The notes below the pieces were generated by a model. That model searched no databases and was not told the DNA's origin. It worked only from the letters and a program-made list of their open reading frames with translations. The position numbers and the translations under genes are program-made. Positions 45,183 through 54,347 of a DNA stretch of 64,000 nt are shown piece by piece. Each line of letters starts with the position of its first letter. Positions within the stretch are counted from its first letter, which is position 1. Source of the stretch: an uncultured Bacteroidales bacterium (GTDB lineage Bacteria; Bacteroidota; Bacteroidia; Bacteroidales; UBA932); contig CANRID010000002.1 in assembly GCA_947630665.1 (NCBI GenBank), forward strand, positions 1 through 64,000. Reading direction: 5' to 3'.

Positions 45183-46256
45183 TTACAACAGTTTAATAAA
45201 TTCGTCAAATAAAAATTCGGTATCGGTGGGACCGCTGGAAGCCTCCGGATGGAATTGGGCGGAAAAGAACGGCTTCGTTTTATGCCGTATCCCTTCGTTG
45301 GTGCCATCGTTCATGTTGATGAAAAGCGGTTCCCAATCTGCCCCCAGCGTATTATTGTCCACTGCAAACCCGTGATTCTGGGAGGTGATGAAACACTTGT
45401 CGCTCCCCACCATTCTTACCGGTTGATTATGGCTCCGGTGTCCGTATTTGAGTTTGAAGGTTTTTGCGCCTCCGGCTCTGGATAACAGCTGGTTTCCCAT
45501 GCAGATTCCGAATATGGGCTTGTCATTGTTCATGGCCTTGCGGATATTCTCCACCGCTTCCCCGCATAATTCCGGATTTCCCGGCCCGTTGGAAATGAAC
45601 AGCCCGTCGTACTCTAAATTATTGAAATCGTAATTCCACGGTACCCGGATCAGTTCCACGCCTCTTTTTATCAGACATCTCAATATGTTGTGCTTTACTC
45701 CGCAATCTACTAAAACCACTTTCTTTTCCCCGCTGCCGTATTTTATAACCTCCTTGCAACTTACCACATCCACCTGGTTCTCCAAATTCGGGTCCGGTAC
45801 GGAAAAGTCCCCGTTGCAGCCCTCCGGAACGATTTTGCCTAACATGGCACCCTTTTCCCTGAGAATCTTGGTCAGTTCGCGGGTATCGATTCCGAAAATG
45901 CCGGGTATTTTCTGTTCCTTAAGCCATGTATCCAAGCTCCGCACCGCATTCCAGTGGCTGTAATTAAATGAATAATCGGAAATAATCAACGCTCTGACGT
46001 GAATTTTTTCCGATTCGAAGTAAGAAGAAATGCCATTGGAGAAATGCTCTGTCGGGACCCCGTAATTGCCTACCAAAGGGTAGGTTACGCAAAGGATCTG
46101 ACCGGAGTACGAAGGGTCGGTCAGGCTCTCGGGATATCCCACCATTGCCGTACTGAAAACCACCTCTCCGTGTGCGGGCTGCTCATAACCAAACAAAAAG
46201 CCCTGAAATTCAAGGCCGTTCTCTAAAAATAAAGTCGCTTTTTTATTGGGTTGCAT
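45183..46256 (-). CDS. carA: Carbamoyl phosphate synthase small (glutaminase) subunit
   Basis: 357 residues. N-terminal CPSase domain ATLFLENGLEFQGFLFG and C-terminal class I glutaminase with the nucleophile in FGICMGNQLL, catalytic His in SAQFHPEAS, and the GPGNPE loop. Releases ammonia from glutamine for CarB. The ATG of MQPNKKAT is used; an in-frame ATG 11 codons upstream lies too close to the -7 element. No PyrR site or leader peptide was seen. Confidence 0.96.
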   Translation of the reverse strand: MQPNKKATLFLENGLEFQGFLFGYEQPAHGEVVFSTAMVGYPESLTDPSYSGQILCVTYPLVGNYGVPTEHFSNGISSYFESEKIHVRALIISDYSFNYSHWNAVRSLDTWLKEQKIPGIFGIDTRELTKILREKGAMLGKIVPEGCNGDFSVPDPNLENQVDVVSCKEVIKYGSGEKKVVLVDCGVKHNILRCLIKRGVELIRVPWNYDFNNLEYDGLFISNGPGNPELCGEAVENIRKAMNNDKPIFGICMGNQLLSRAGGAKTFKLKYGHRSHNQPVRMVGSDKCFITSQNHGFAVDNNTLGADWEPLFINMNDGTNEGIRHKTKPFFSAQFHPEASSGPTDTEFLFDEFIKLL

Positions 46257-46286
46257 TGGATTGTAAGTATGGTTAATAAAATTGAG

Positions 46287-46294
46287 CAAAAGTA
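46287..46294 (-). promoter_or_regulatory. -7 element for carAB
   Basis: TACTTTTGC on the minus strand matching TAnnTTTG, 30 bases before the carA ATG. Confidence 0.5.
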
Positions 46295-46357
46295 GTGAAA
46301 AATATCCGTTTGGAAAAATTTAAACGCAAGGTGCGATGCAATTTTGATCACATCCCG

Positions 46358-48862
46358 TTATTTTAAGTACCTTCCTGTCTTGCTGCGTTCACATTTGCAG
46401 ATTTCCGCCGGTGTCCCCGCCGCAACTATTTCACCGCCCCGGACTCCGCCATCCGGCCCCATATCGATTACGAAATCAGCGTTCCTTATCACATCCGTAT
46501 CATGTTCTATCACGATAACGGTCGCTCCGTTTTCAATCAGGCGTTCAAATACATGGAGCAGTGTTTTCACATCTGTCGGATGGAGGCCTATGGTAGGTTC
46601 ATCGAATACGAATACCGTGTCAGCCTGTCCTTTTCCCATCTCGCTGGCGAGTTTCAGTCGTTGGGCCTCGCCGCCGGAGAGACTTGGCGTTTCTTCACCC
46701 AGTGTCAGATAGCCGAGGCCAAGCTCTTTCAGAACGCTGAGCCTTCTTGCTACAAGCGGAAGATCGGAGCATGCGACAAGCGCCTGGTCAATGCTCATAT
46801 CCATGAGTTCCGGAAGCGTGCTTGCCTTGCCTCCGTGTTTCGGTATCCGCCGTATGAGGCTGGCTTCTTTTGCATAACGGGAGCCGCCGCAGTCCGGGCA
46901 TGGAATCTCCACGTCCGGCAAAAACTGAATATCCAGATCGATGGAGCCTGTTCCGTCGCAGGTAGGGCACCGCAGTTTTCCGGTATTGTAGGAAAAATCG
47001 CCCGCCTTATATCTCCGGTCTTTTGCGTCCGCCGTTTTTGCATACACCTTCCGCAGTTCATCGTGGACATCGGCATAGGTGGCGACAGTAGAACGCACAT
47101 TGATCCCGATGGGCGTGGCATCGATCAGCTTGACCTGCGCGATTCCGTCAGCAGAGACGGATTTCACATGCTTTGGAAGTTGTTTTCCCCGTATAGATGC
47201 TTCCAAGGCCGGAATCAGGCTCTCCAGAACCATCGTCGTCTTGCCCGAACCGGATACGCCGGTTACCGCGATCAGCCGCCCTTTAGGGAAGTCCACCTCT
47301 AACGGTTTTACCGTATGGATTTCCGATGTAGACAGATGAATGGTTCCGAGGGAAAACATCTGATCCGGTGAGATATGTCTTCCGAGGCGGAGCTCCGTTT
47401 TTCCTGTAAGGAAACCGCCGATCCGCGAATCCGGGTTGTTCTCCACTTCTGCAAGCGTACCCTGCGCAATGACCGTTCCTCCGCCCGCACCGGCTTCCGG
47501 TCCGAGTTCGATGAGCCAGTCCGCCTCGGAAAGCACATGGGTGTCGTGATCCACAAGAACGACCGAATTGCCGTCAGCTACTAAATCGCGCATCACGCCG
47601 GTCAGTCCCTCCAGATTCGATGGGTGCAGACCGATGGACGGCTCGTCCAGAACATACAGGACCCCGGTGGTACGGTTGCGTACTGCACGGGCCAACTGCA
47701 TCCGCTGCCGTTCCCCCGTGGAAAGGGTAGAGGCGGCGCGGTCTAAAGTAAGATAGGAGAGTCCCAGATCGGTCAGGCGTTTTGAAGCGCTCTGGAACGA
47801 TTCGCAGATGCTTTCCGCCATGGGACGCATTTCTTCCGGCAGGGAAGCCGGAACGCCGGCAACCCACTGTATCAGGTCGGAAAGCGTCATGGTGCAGGCT
47901 TCCGCCAATGAAATGCCCCGGAGCTTAGGTGCCCGCGCAGCATCGCTGAGTCTCGTGCCGCCGCAGTCGGGGCATACATCCTGCCGCAAAAACTTCTCCA
48001 CACGCTTCATGCCCTTTTCGTCCTTCACTTTGGACAAGGCATTTTCCACCGTATAGGTAGCGTTGAAATAGGTAAAATCCATGTCTCCGGCAGCGCCGCT
48101 GGTCTTGTTCTGATAGATGATGTTTTTCTTGACGGCGGGACCATGGAAAACGATATCCCGTTCCTTCTCGGTCAGTTCCCGAAACGGCACATCGGTACGG
48201 ACACCCATTTCGCGGGCGATATCCTTCATCAAAGACCACATCAGCGTCTGCCAAGGCGCTACCGCACCTTCGTCAATCGACAGGGATTCGTCCGGCACCA
48301 GCGTCGATTCATCTACGGTACGGACAACGCCCGTGCCGTCGCATTTTTTACAGGCGCCCTGACTGTTGAAAGCCAGTTCCTCCGCACCGGGCGCGAAGAA
48401 GTGTTCTCCGCAGACGGGGCATACTATCGGAAGCCCCGCCGCCACATTCAGAGAGGGCTCAACATAGTGTCCATTCGGACAACGGTGATTGGCAAGCCTC
48501 GAATACATCAGGCGCAGACTGTTCAGCAATTCCGTTCCCGTTCCGAATGTACTGCGGATTCCGGGAACGCCGGGCCGTTGGCGCAGCGCGAGAGCAGCCG
48601 GAACGTACAGCACTTCATCCACCTGCGCCTTTTCCGCCTGCGTCATTCTCCTCCGTGTATAGGTGGACAGGGATTCCAAATAACGGCGGGAACCCTCTGC
48701 ATACAGAATACCTAAAGCCAGCGAGGATTTGCCGGAACCGGAAACGCCCGCGATCCCCACTATCTTGCCTAAAGGTATATCGACATCGATGTTTTTTAAG
48801 TTATGCACACGTCCGCCGCGTATTCTGATCCTGTCCGGCGCGTTGTGATTTTCCGTGTTCAT
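46358..48862 (-). CDS. UvrA-like ABC ATPase lacking the UvrB-binding domain (UvrA2/DrrC type)
   Basis: 834 residues versus about 940 for UvrA. Both ABC ATPase modules are present: Walker A GVSGSGKSS and GVSGSGKTT, signatures LSTGERQR and LSGGEAQR, and Walker B VLYVLDEPSIGLHP and VFVFDEPTIGLHP. Zinc-type CxxC pairs are also present. Between RSTFGTGTELLNSLRLMYSRL and the first zinc module the usual insert of about 100 residues that docks UvrB is missing, so this is unlikely to be the repair UvrA. Class II relatives protect against DNA-binding drugs. The start MNTENH is chosen for an AGGAG site nine bases upstream. That strong site and the richer-in-G+C look suggest transfer, perhaps from Firmicutes. 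Confidence 0.88.
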   Translation of the reverse strand: MNTENHNAPDRIRIRGGRVHNLKNIDVDIPLGKIVGIAGVSGSGKSSLALGILYAEGSRRYLESLSTYTRRRMTQAEKAQVDEVLYVPAALALRQRPGVPGIRSTFGTGTELLNSLRLMYSRLANHRCPNGHYVEPSLNVAAGLPIVCPVCGEHFFAPGAEELAFNSQGACKKCDGTGVVRTVDESTLVPDESLSIDEGAVAPWQTLMWSLMKDIAREMGVRTDVPFRELTEKERDIVFHGPAVKKNIIYQNKTSGAAGDMDFTYFNATYTVENALSKVKDEKGMKRVEKFLRQDVCPDCGGTRLSDAARAPKLRGISLAEACTMTLSDLIQWVAGVPASLPEEMRPMAESICESFQSASKRLTDLGLSYLTLDRAASTLSTGERQRMQLARAVRNRTTGVLYVLDEPSIGLHPSNLEGLTGVMRDLVADGNSVVLVDHDTHVLSEADWLIELGPEAGAGGGTVIAQGTLAEVENNPDSRIGGFLTGKTELRLGRHISPDQMFSLGTIHLSTSEIHTVKPLEVDFPKGRLIAVTGVSGSGKTTMVLESLIPALEASIRGKQLPKHVKSVSADGIAQVKLIDATPIGINVRSTVATYADVHDELRKVYAKTADAKDRRYKAGDFSYNTGKLRCPTCDGTGSIDLDIQFLPDVEIPCPDCGGSRYAKEASLIRRIPKHGGKASTLPELMDMSIDQALVACSDLPLVARRLSVLKELGLGYLTLGEETPSLSGGEAQRLKLASEMGKGQADTVFVFDEPTIGLHPTDVKTLLHVFERLIENGATVIVIEHDTDVIRNADFVIDMGPDGGVRGGEIVAAGTPAEICKCERSKTGRYLK

Positions 48863-48956
48863 GGTAGACTGCTCCTGCATGATTTTTCATTGTCGGCATC
48901 ATACTTGAAGCCCCGGTTTTTATCGATTTTATTATTGAAAACGATCTTCCCGACGC

Positions 48957-50498
48957 CTATTTGGCAAAACTTACCGAACGGGTTTCCCGGATCACGGTAA
49001 TTTTCACCTGCCCCGGATAAACCATTTCGTCCTGTATTTTTTTCGCTATCTCTATGGAAAGGTTTTCCGCCTCCTGATCCGATACCTGCTCGCTTCCCAC
49101 GATTACCCTTAATTCCCTTCCGGCCTGAATGGCGTATGTCTTTGTAACTCCCGGATAGGAGAGGGCGATGTTTTCCATATCTTTCAACCGCTTGATATAG
49201 GATTCTATCACTTCCCGACGGGCTCCCGGCCTTGCTCCCGAAATGGCATCGCCTACCAGCACCAGCGGAGAGATCAGGGAAATCATCTCCACTTCTTCAT
49301 GGTGCGCTCCGATAGCATTGCAGATTTCCGGTTTTTCCTTGTATTTTTCCGCCAGTTTCATACCCAGGATAGCGTGAGGCAATTCCGGATCTTCGTCCGA
49401 TACTTTTCCTATATCATGCAGCAATCCGGCTCTTTTGGCCGCTTTGGGATTCAGACCCAATTCGGAAGCCATCGTAGCGCAGATATTGGCCACCTCGCGG
49501 GAGTGTTGCAACAGATTCTGACCATAAGAGGAACGGTATTTCATCCGGCCGATCAGTTTCACTAATTCGATATGCAGACCGTGTACGCCTAAATCGATGC
49601 AGGTACGCTTGCCGGTATCCATGATTTCGTTCTCCAACTGTTTCTGGACTTTGGCCACCACCTCTTCAATGCGGGCCGGATGGATACGTCCGTCGGTTAC
49701 CAACTGATGAAGAGCCAGTCGGGCGACCTCCCGTCTTACCGGGTCGAAAGCGGAAAGCAAAATGGCTTCCGGAGTATCATCCACCACGATTTCCACACCG
49801 GTCGCCGCTTCCAAGGCGTGTATATTCCTTCCCTCCCTTCCGATGATCCGGCCTTTGATCTCATCGCTCTCGATATTGAATACCGTAACGGCGTTCTCAA
49901 TGGCCGTTTCCGGCGCGGTACGCTGGATAGTATTGATAACGATCCGTTTCGCCTCCTTGGATGCGGTCAGACGCGCTTCATCCATCACATCGTTGATATA
50001 AGACATCGCCTGTGTCTTGGCCTCATCTTTCATGGTCTGCACCAATTGGGCTTTCGCTTCGGCGGCGGTCATGCCGGCAATATTTTCTATTTTTTCAATG
50101 ACTTCCTGTTTAAGGCGATCGTATTCTTCCGATTTCTTGTTTATTATTTCCATCTGGGCAGACAAATGGGTCTTGATGGAATCTATCTCTTTCTGCTTTT
50201 TCGCTATCTCTGAAGCTTGCTGGTTGGTTATCAGTTCTTTTTGCTTTATTTTGTTCTCAATCTGGAGAATCTGGTTATTTTTTTCATTGATGAATTGTTC
50301 GTGTTCGCTTTTGAGTTGCAGGAATTTTTCCTTTGCCTGAAAGATTTTCTCCTTTTTTATATTTTCTCCTTCGATGCGGGCCTCTTTAAGGATTTCTTCT
50401 TTTCTTTTTTTCAACACTACTTTATTTACGATATAATAGGCGGCCAAAAATCCCAGTAACGCACCTGTTAATGGTAGAATTATTTCCATTGTTGTCAT
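48957..50498 (-). CDS. rny: Ribonuclease Y
   Basis: 513-residue membrane-anchored endoribonuclease that initiates mRNA decay. Domains in order: N-terminal transmembrane helix (about 5-25), long coiled coil (about 30-190), KH RNA-binding domain ([23 protein letters not shown]), HD catalytic domain with LLHDIGK and AHHEE, and a C-terminal RNase Y extension ending SVSFAK. An internal ATG three codons in is possible. It follows zapA and the candidate 6S RNA on the same strand. Confidence 0.96.
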   Translation of the reverse strand: MTTMEIILPLTGALLGFLAAYYIVNKVVLKKRKEEILKEARIEGENIKKEKIFQAKEKFLQLKSEHEQFINEKNNQILQIENKIKQKELITNQQASEIAKKQKEIDSIKTHLSAQMEIINKKSEEYDRLKQEVIEKIENIAGMTAAEAKAQLVQTMKDEAKTQAMSYINDVMDEARLTASKEAKRIVINTIQRTAPETAIENAVTVFNIESDEIKGRIIGREGRNIHALEAATGVEIVVDDTPEAILLSAFDPVRREVARLALHQLVTDGRIHPARIEEVVAKVQKQLENEIMDTGKRTCIDLGVHGLHIELVKLIGRMKYRSSYGQNLLQHSREVANICATMASELGLNPKAAKRAGLLHDIGKVSDEDPELPHAILGMKLAEKYKEKPEICNAIGAHHEEVEMISLISPLVLVGDAISGARPGARREVIESYIKRLKDMENIALSYPGVTKTYAIQAGRELRVIVGSEQVSDQEAENLSIEIAKKIQDEMVYPGQVKITVIRETRSVSFAK

Positions 50499-50551
50499 TT
50501 GAATAATTTATAGTTTAAATATCATTAAGTTTTTATACAAATTAGAGCACG

Positions 50552-50750
50552 AAAAAAGCCGTCAGACTCATTGCTGTTTATCAGAAAAATCTTATCATGT
50601 AAGATTTGAGCTCCGATTTAGAATCAAACTTCCAACGTCCCGATAACGGAATCCCCCAAAGGGTCACCTAGGCCTGCCTTCATCTGTCGGTTCGCTCGGT
50701 TCTGTTATAGTGTTGATTTTCGCAAAGAGCAAAATGTCTAACGGCTAAAC
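50552..50750 (-). ncRNA. ssrS: Structured RNA between zapA and rny, candidate 6S RNA
   Basis: The roughly 280-base gap holds no open frame of note but has a closed rod-like layout on the minus strand. The 5' arm (50736-50745, reading GCCGTTAGAC) pairs over ten bases with the 3' arm (50558-50567, reading GTCTGACGGC), which is followed by TTTTTT (50552-50557). The interior is GC-rich and partly self-complementary. Length of about 190 and linkage to zapA, the same neighbour as 6S RNA in proteobacteria, suggest 6S RNA, the sigma-70 RNA polymerase decoy. Not proven; it could be another sRNA. Confidence 0.6.
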
Positions 50751-50780
50751 TAATATGTAGCAATATTTCAATATATCTAA

Positions 50781-51074
50781 TTACAAATTATTGTTAATAT
50801 ATTCTTCCAATTGATTGTCTAATAATTTCAATTCATTTAATAAACCGTTCAGATCCTGGTCTTGTTCAACTTTAATCCATTTCATTACAAATTGAAGCAA
50901 AGACATAGACAAGGCGTCCTGGCTATCTCGGTTTGCATACTTTTGTTTGTAATATGCTACCCTTTCATTTATCATTTTTACCGCCCGACGAATATTCTCT
51001 TCCTCCGACGGGTTGATTCTAAAAGGATACACCCGATCTGCAATCCCTATTTTTATTTGTTGCTGTTCTTCCAT
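50781..51074 (-). CDS. zapA: Cell division protein ZapA
   Basis: 97-residue cytoplasmic protein that crosslinks FtsZ filaments. The N-terminal part IKIGIADRVYPFRINPSEEENIRRAVKMINERV is the ZapA signature; a C-terminal coiled coil follows and mediates dimerisation. Size is normal. Two bases behind the coiled-coil gene upstream. Confidence 0.9.
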   Translation of the reverse strand: MEEQQQIKIGIADRVYPFRINPSEEENIRRAVKMINERVAYYKQKYANRDSQDALSMSLLQFVMKWIKVEQDQDLNGLLNELKLLDNQLEEYINNNL

Positions 51075-51076
51075 TA

Positions 51077-51370
51077 TTAGTCATTCAGCAGTGAAATGCA
51101 TTTATCTATTTCTTTCACTAACTTTCCAATTTTCTGTTTAGCTTCTTTTACATCCTGCGCCGATGCTCTAAATGCTTCTGTAAGTTGTAGTTTTTCTATT
51201 TTCCTTTTTAATTCCTTTATATTTGTTTTATTTGATTCCAATTCGTTTTGGGCGGTGGAAAGCTCCTCTTTTAACAAACGATTTTCCGCGGCAACCGTCT
51301 CGTAAGCGGATATGATACGCTCTATATCCTTTTTCAGCTTGTTAATAATAATATGACTTTCCTCGTTCAT
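51077..51370 (-). CDS. Small coiled-coil protein upstream of zapA
   Basis: 97 residues, almost wholly heptad-like coiled coil (about 5-75), rich in Glu, Lys, Leu and Asn. No recognised domain beyond this. Tight coupling to zapA (2-base gap) and its shape suggest a divisome accessory, comparable in form only to ZapB. A -7 element lies 18 bases before its ATG. Confidence 0.65.
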   Translation of the reverse strand: MNEESHIIINKLKKDIERIISAYETVAAENRLLKEELSTAQNELESNKTNIKELKRKIEKLQLTEAFRASAQDVKEAKQKIGKLVKEIDKCISLLND

Positions 51371-51387
51371 TTTGGTATTAATCCTCG

Positions 51388-51395
51388 CAAAGTTA
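51388..51395 (-). promoter_or_regulatory. -7 element of the coiled-coil/zapA unit
   Basis: TAACTTTG on the minus strand, 18 bases before the ATG, directly downstream of the terminator of the oxidoreductase operon. Confidence 0.55.
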
Positions 51396-51400
51396 GTAAA

Positions 51401-51430
51401 AAAAATAAAAGCCCCTACAATTATAGGGGC
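51401..51430 (-). terminator. Intrinsic terminator of the 2-oxoacid oxidoreductase operon
   Basis: Stem GCCCCTA / TAGGGGC (51411-51417 with 51424-51430), 6-base loop, flanked by A-run and T-run; on the minus strand it ends in TTTTATTTTT. It follows the gamma-subunit stop by 27 bases. Confidence 0.85.
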
Positions 51431-51456
51431 TTTTATTCCGTGTGTGGCCGATTTTT

Positions 51457-52008
51457 CTATAATACGTTTATGTCTTTCAGCTTTTCCATGCCTACTCGGA
51501 TCGCCTGTTCATTCATGGGAATCAGATGATGATGCCGGGGCGGAATGGACTTTTTCAGTCCTTTGACTACGTTTTCCAACGTAACGATAGGCTTTTTTTT
51601 CAGGAAAGCTCCCAACACTATCATATTGAATGCTTTGGTGTTTCCCATCAAGGCGCTTTCGTCAGCGGCGCTAATGGAACATACGTTTATATCTTTTCTC
51701 TGCGGATGTTTAGTAATGCCGTTGGGATCATAGATCAGCAACCCGCCCGGTTTTACCAAGTCTTCGAATTTGTCCATCGACTGCTGGTTCAGGATAATGG
51801 CCGTATCGTATTTGCTTAAGATAGGGGAACTGATTTTTTTATCGCTCAGAATGACGGTGACATTTGCCGTGCCTCCCCGCATTTCCGGGCCGTAGGAGGG
51901 CATCCAGGTCACTTCCTGATCCTGCATGATACCCGAATAGGCCAATATTTTACCCATAGACAAAACTCCCTGGCCGCCGAACCCCGCTATAATGATTTCT
52001 TCTTTCAT
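51457..52008 (-). CDS. 2-oxoacid:ferredoxin oxidoreductase gamma subunit
   Basis: 183 residues, POR_gamma family: IIIAGFGGQGVLSMGKIL near the start and WMPSYGPEMRGGTANVTV. Part of the heterotetramer that oxidises branched-chain or other 2-oxoacids to acyl-CoA and CO2 with reduction of ferredoxin. The alpha subunit resembles VorB, so 3-methyl-2-oxobutanoate (valine-derived) oxidation is favoured, but 2-oxoglutarate oxidation (KorC) cannot be excluded. Last gene of the operon, 31 bases after the beta subunit. Confidence 0.9.
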   Translation of the reverse strand: MKEEIIIAGFGGQGVLSMGKILAYSGIMQDQEVTWMPSYGPEMRGGTANVTVILSDKKISSPILSKYDTAIILNQQSMDKFEDLVKPGGLLIYDPNGITKHPQRKDINVCSISAADESALMGNTKAFNMIVLGAFLKKKPIVTLENVVKGLKKSIPPRHHHLIPMNEQAIRVGMEKLKDINVL

Positions 52009-52039
52009 CTTTCAGTAATTTTAATGAGTTAACTAACGG

Positions 52040-52801
52040 TTATCTGTCTTTAATATCGCCCAGCGGATAGAACGGGAACATATTCTCTTCCATCCATTGA
52101 TTGGCCTTGACCGGAGTCATTTTCCATCCGGAATTGCAGGTCCCGACAAATTCCACGAAGGAAGTGCCTTTATTCATCATGGAATTTTCAAATGCTTTAC
52201 GGACCGCTTTTTTGGCTTTCCGCACGGCCGCCGGATTCTGGGCCGACTGCCGGGTTACGAAACAGGTGCCTTCCAACTGCGCTACCAACTCCGTGATTTT
52301 AAGAGGGAAGCCGTTCAGTTCCGCCTTCCTTCCGTAAGGAGTCGTCGCGGTTACCTGTCCCAGCAGGGTGGTAGGAGCCATCTGGCCCCCGGTCATTCCG
52401 TAAATGGCGTTATTTATGAAAATTACCACGATGTTCTCCCCGCGGTTGCAGGCGTGTATGATTTCCGCCGTACCGATGGAAGCCAGATCGCCGTCACCCT
52501 GATAGGTGAATACGTATTTGTCCGGGTTCAGCCTTTTTGCGGCGGTAGCCAGTGCGGGCGCCCTTCCGTGGGCCGCCTGTTCCCAATCGATATCTATATA
52601 ATTGTAGGCCAGTACGGCACATCCTACGGGAGAGATGCCGATAGTCTTGTCTTGTATTCCCATTTCCCCGATTACTTCCGCCAGTATTTTATGCACTACC
52701 CCGTGGGTACATCCCGGGCAATAATGCATGATGTTGTCGGTGAGGAGAGGGGATTTAGAATATACTTTATTTTCCGGTTTGATTATATCATTTATATCCA
52801 T
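52040..52801 (-). CDS. 2-oxoacid:ferredoxin oxidoreductase beta subunit (TPP-binding)
   Basis: 253 residues. Contains CPGCTHG for an [4Fe-4S] ligand set, the TPP-binding GDGDLASIGTAEIIHACNRGENIVVIFINNAIYGMTGGQ and APTT. Forms the catalytic centre with the alpha subunit. Seven-base gap behind the alpha-subunit gene. Confidence 0.93.
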   Translation of the reverse strand: MDINDIIKPENKVYSKSPLLTDNIMHYCPGCTHGVVHKILAEVIGEMGIQDKTIGISPVGCAVLAYNYIDIDWEQAAHGRAPALATAAKRLNPDKYVFTYQGDGDLASIGTAEIIHACNRGENIVVIFINNAIYGMTGGQMAPTTLLGQVTATTPYGRKAELNGFPLKITELVAQLEGTCFVTRQSAQNPAAVRKAKKAVRKAFENSMMNKGTSFVEFVGTCNSGWKMTPVKANQWMEENMFPFYPLGDIKDR

Positions 52802-52808
52802 AGCTCTT

Positions 52809-53888
52809 CTATCGGTTAATTGTTTTTACAAACGCTTCGTAAATCTCTTCCGGAGAAGGGATCATGCCGCCCATACGGCCGAAATGATATACCGGCACCC
52901 TGCCGTTTACGATCAGACGGATATCTTCGACCATCTGTCCGGAGTTCAATTCTACGGAAGCGATGCTTTTTAATTGCGGGATCAGAGATTCCAGCGCCTG
53001 TTTCGGGTACGGGAAAAGAGTAATAGGACGCAACAGCCCCATTTTGATTCCGTTTTCCCGGGCCAGATCCACTACGCTCTCGCTCAGACGCGACATACTT
53101 CCGAATGCAACCAGCAGATATTCCGCATCTTCCGTTCTATAAGTTGCGAAAAGGGCCTCTTTTTCCTCTATTTCCTTATATTTTTCCTGGAGTCTGATAT
53201 TGGCCGCTTCCTGAACCGGGGCTTCCAAGGCCAGGGAAGTGATCATATGTTTTTTCCGTCCGCTTTTTCTCCCGGTGCAGGCCCATTCGCATTGGGCGTC
53301 GATTTCTTCCGCGGTTCTTCTGGGTTTGATAGGACGCAACTCCACTTTTTCCATCATCTGGCCGATCACTCCGTCGGAAAGGATCATGGCCGGCGTGCGG
53401 TATTTGAAGGCCAGCTCGAAAGCTTTGTCCACGAAATCGTACATGTCCTGAGCGGATGCCGGAGCCAGGACGATCATTTTATAATCGCCGTGTCCGCCGC
53501 CTTTCACGCATTGGAAATAGTCGCTCTGACTGGGTTGGATTGTCCCCAATCCGGGACCTCCGCGCATTACGTTCACTATCAGGCAGGGAAGTTCCGCTCC
53601 TGCAAGATAGCTCATCCCTTCGCACATCAGGCTGATGCCGGGGCTGCTGGAAGAGGTCATGACCTTTTTGCCGGTGCAGGCTCCTCCGTACAGCATATTG
53701 ATGGAAGAGGTTTCGCTTTCCGCCTGTAAAACCACCATTCCCGTAGTTTCCCAAGGCTTTTCGGCCATCAGGGTCTCCATTACCTCCGACTGGGGGGTGA
53801 TGGGATATCCGAAATAGCCGTCGCAACCGTACCGGATAGCTCCGTATGCGATCGCTTCGTTTCCTTTCATTAATATTTTTTCTGCCAT
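52809..53888 (-). CDS. vorB: 2-oxoacid:ferredoxin oxidoreductase alpha subunit, VorB-like
   Basis: 359 residues. N-terminal pyrimidine-binding-type domain (KGNEAIAYGAIRYGCDGYFGYPITPQSEVMETL, SSSSPGISLMCEGMSYLAGAELPCLIVNVMRGGPGLG) and C-terminal CoA-binding-type domain (VAFGSMSRLSESVVDLARENG). The sequence suits VorB (3-methyl-2-oxobutanoate dehydrogenase) but the substrate is not fixed by what I can see. Operon order delta, alpha, beta, gamma. Confidence 0.9.
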   Translation of the reverse strand: MAEKILMKGNEAIAYGAIRYGCDGYFGYPITPQSEVMETLMAEKPWETTGMVVLQAESETSSINMLYGGACTGKKVMTSSSSPGISLMCEGMSYLAGAELPCLIVNVMRGGPGLGTIQPSQSDYFQCVKGGGHGDYKMIVLAPASAQDMYDFVDKAFELAFKYRTPAMILSDGVIGQMMEKVELRPIKPRRTAEEIDAQCEWACTGRKSGRKKHMITSLALEAPVQEAANIRLQEKYKEIEEKEALFATYRTEDAEYLLVAFGSMSRLSESVVDLARENGIKMGLLRPITLFPYPKQALESLIPQLKSIASVELNSGQMVEDIRLIVNGRVPVYHFGRMGGMIPSPEEIYEAFVKTINR

Positions 53889-53901
53889 TTGATCTGGATA
53901 T

Positions 53902-54123
53902 TTATATTTTTACTCTGTAAACCGTTATAACCGAATCCGGACAGACCGTCGCACAGTTGGTACATCCGGTACAATTGTCGGGATTCGCCATGTAAGCGAA
54001 ATTATATCCTTTGCCATTGACTTTTTTTGATAGCGCAATGGTTTGCGTGGGACAATTTACTATGCACACGCTGCATCCTTTGCATCTTTCCGTGTCTACC
54101 ACGATTGCTCCTTTTACTGCCAT
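53902..54123 (-). CDS. 2-oxoacid:ferredoxin oxidoreductase delta subunit (2[4Fe-4S])
   Basis: 73-residue ferredoxin subunit, MAVKGAIVVDTERCKGC start; the open frame runs 22 codons further upstream but into the stop of the small gene. Two [4Fe-4S] sites: CKGCSVCIVNCP and CTGCTNCATVCP. Passes electrons out of the enzyme. Thirteen bases before the alpha-subunit gene. Confidence 0.9.
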   Translation of the reverse strand: MAVKGAIVVDTERCKGCSVCIVNCPTQTIALSKKVNGKGYNFAYMANPDNCTGCTNCATVCPDSVITVYRVKI

Positions 54124-54151
54124 TTTATCTGATGTTTTATAAATTTTTATA

Positions 54152-54313
54152 TCAATTGAAAAATTTAAATCCTCTGGAAACTTCTCCAATAATGTAATTC
54201 CATCGAATCAAGATTCCTATTATCAAAAGAAGGGCCAAAATAACGAACCCTTGTACCGTAGGACTCGACTCTTTAAATTTCGATACTAATTTAAGAAGAT
54301 TTCTTTTAATCAT
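54152..54313 (-). CDS. Small membrane protein, 53 residues
   Basis: Starts MIKRNLLKLVSKF and contains one strongly hydrophobic helix, about residues 23-36 (FVILALLLIIGILI), flanked by positive charges (KRN.., R37), so an N-in single-pass protein is likely. It lies 28 bases before the oxidoreductase delta subunit and 34 bases after the acyl-CoA synthetase on the same strand. I do not recognise a family. A real gene is favoured by position, clean hydrophobic segment and a reading frame ending exactly in the operon gap; no database support. Confidence 0.6.
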   Translation of the reverse strand: MIKRNLLKLVSKFKESSPTVQGFVILALLLIIGILIRWNYIIGEVSRGFKFFN

Positions 54314-54347
54314 TCAATAAATTTTAAAAATTTTTAATAAATCATTA

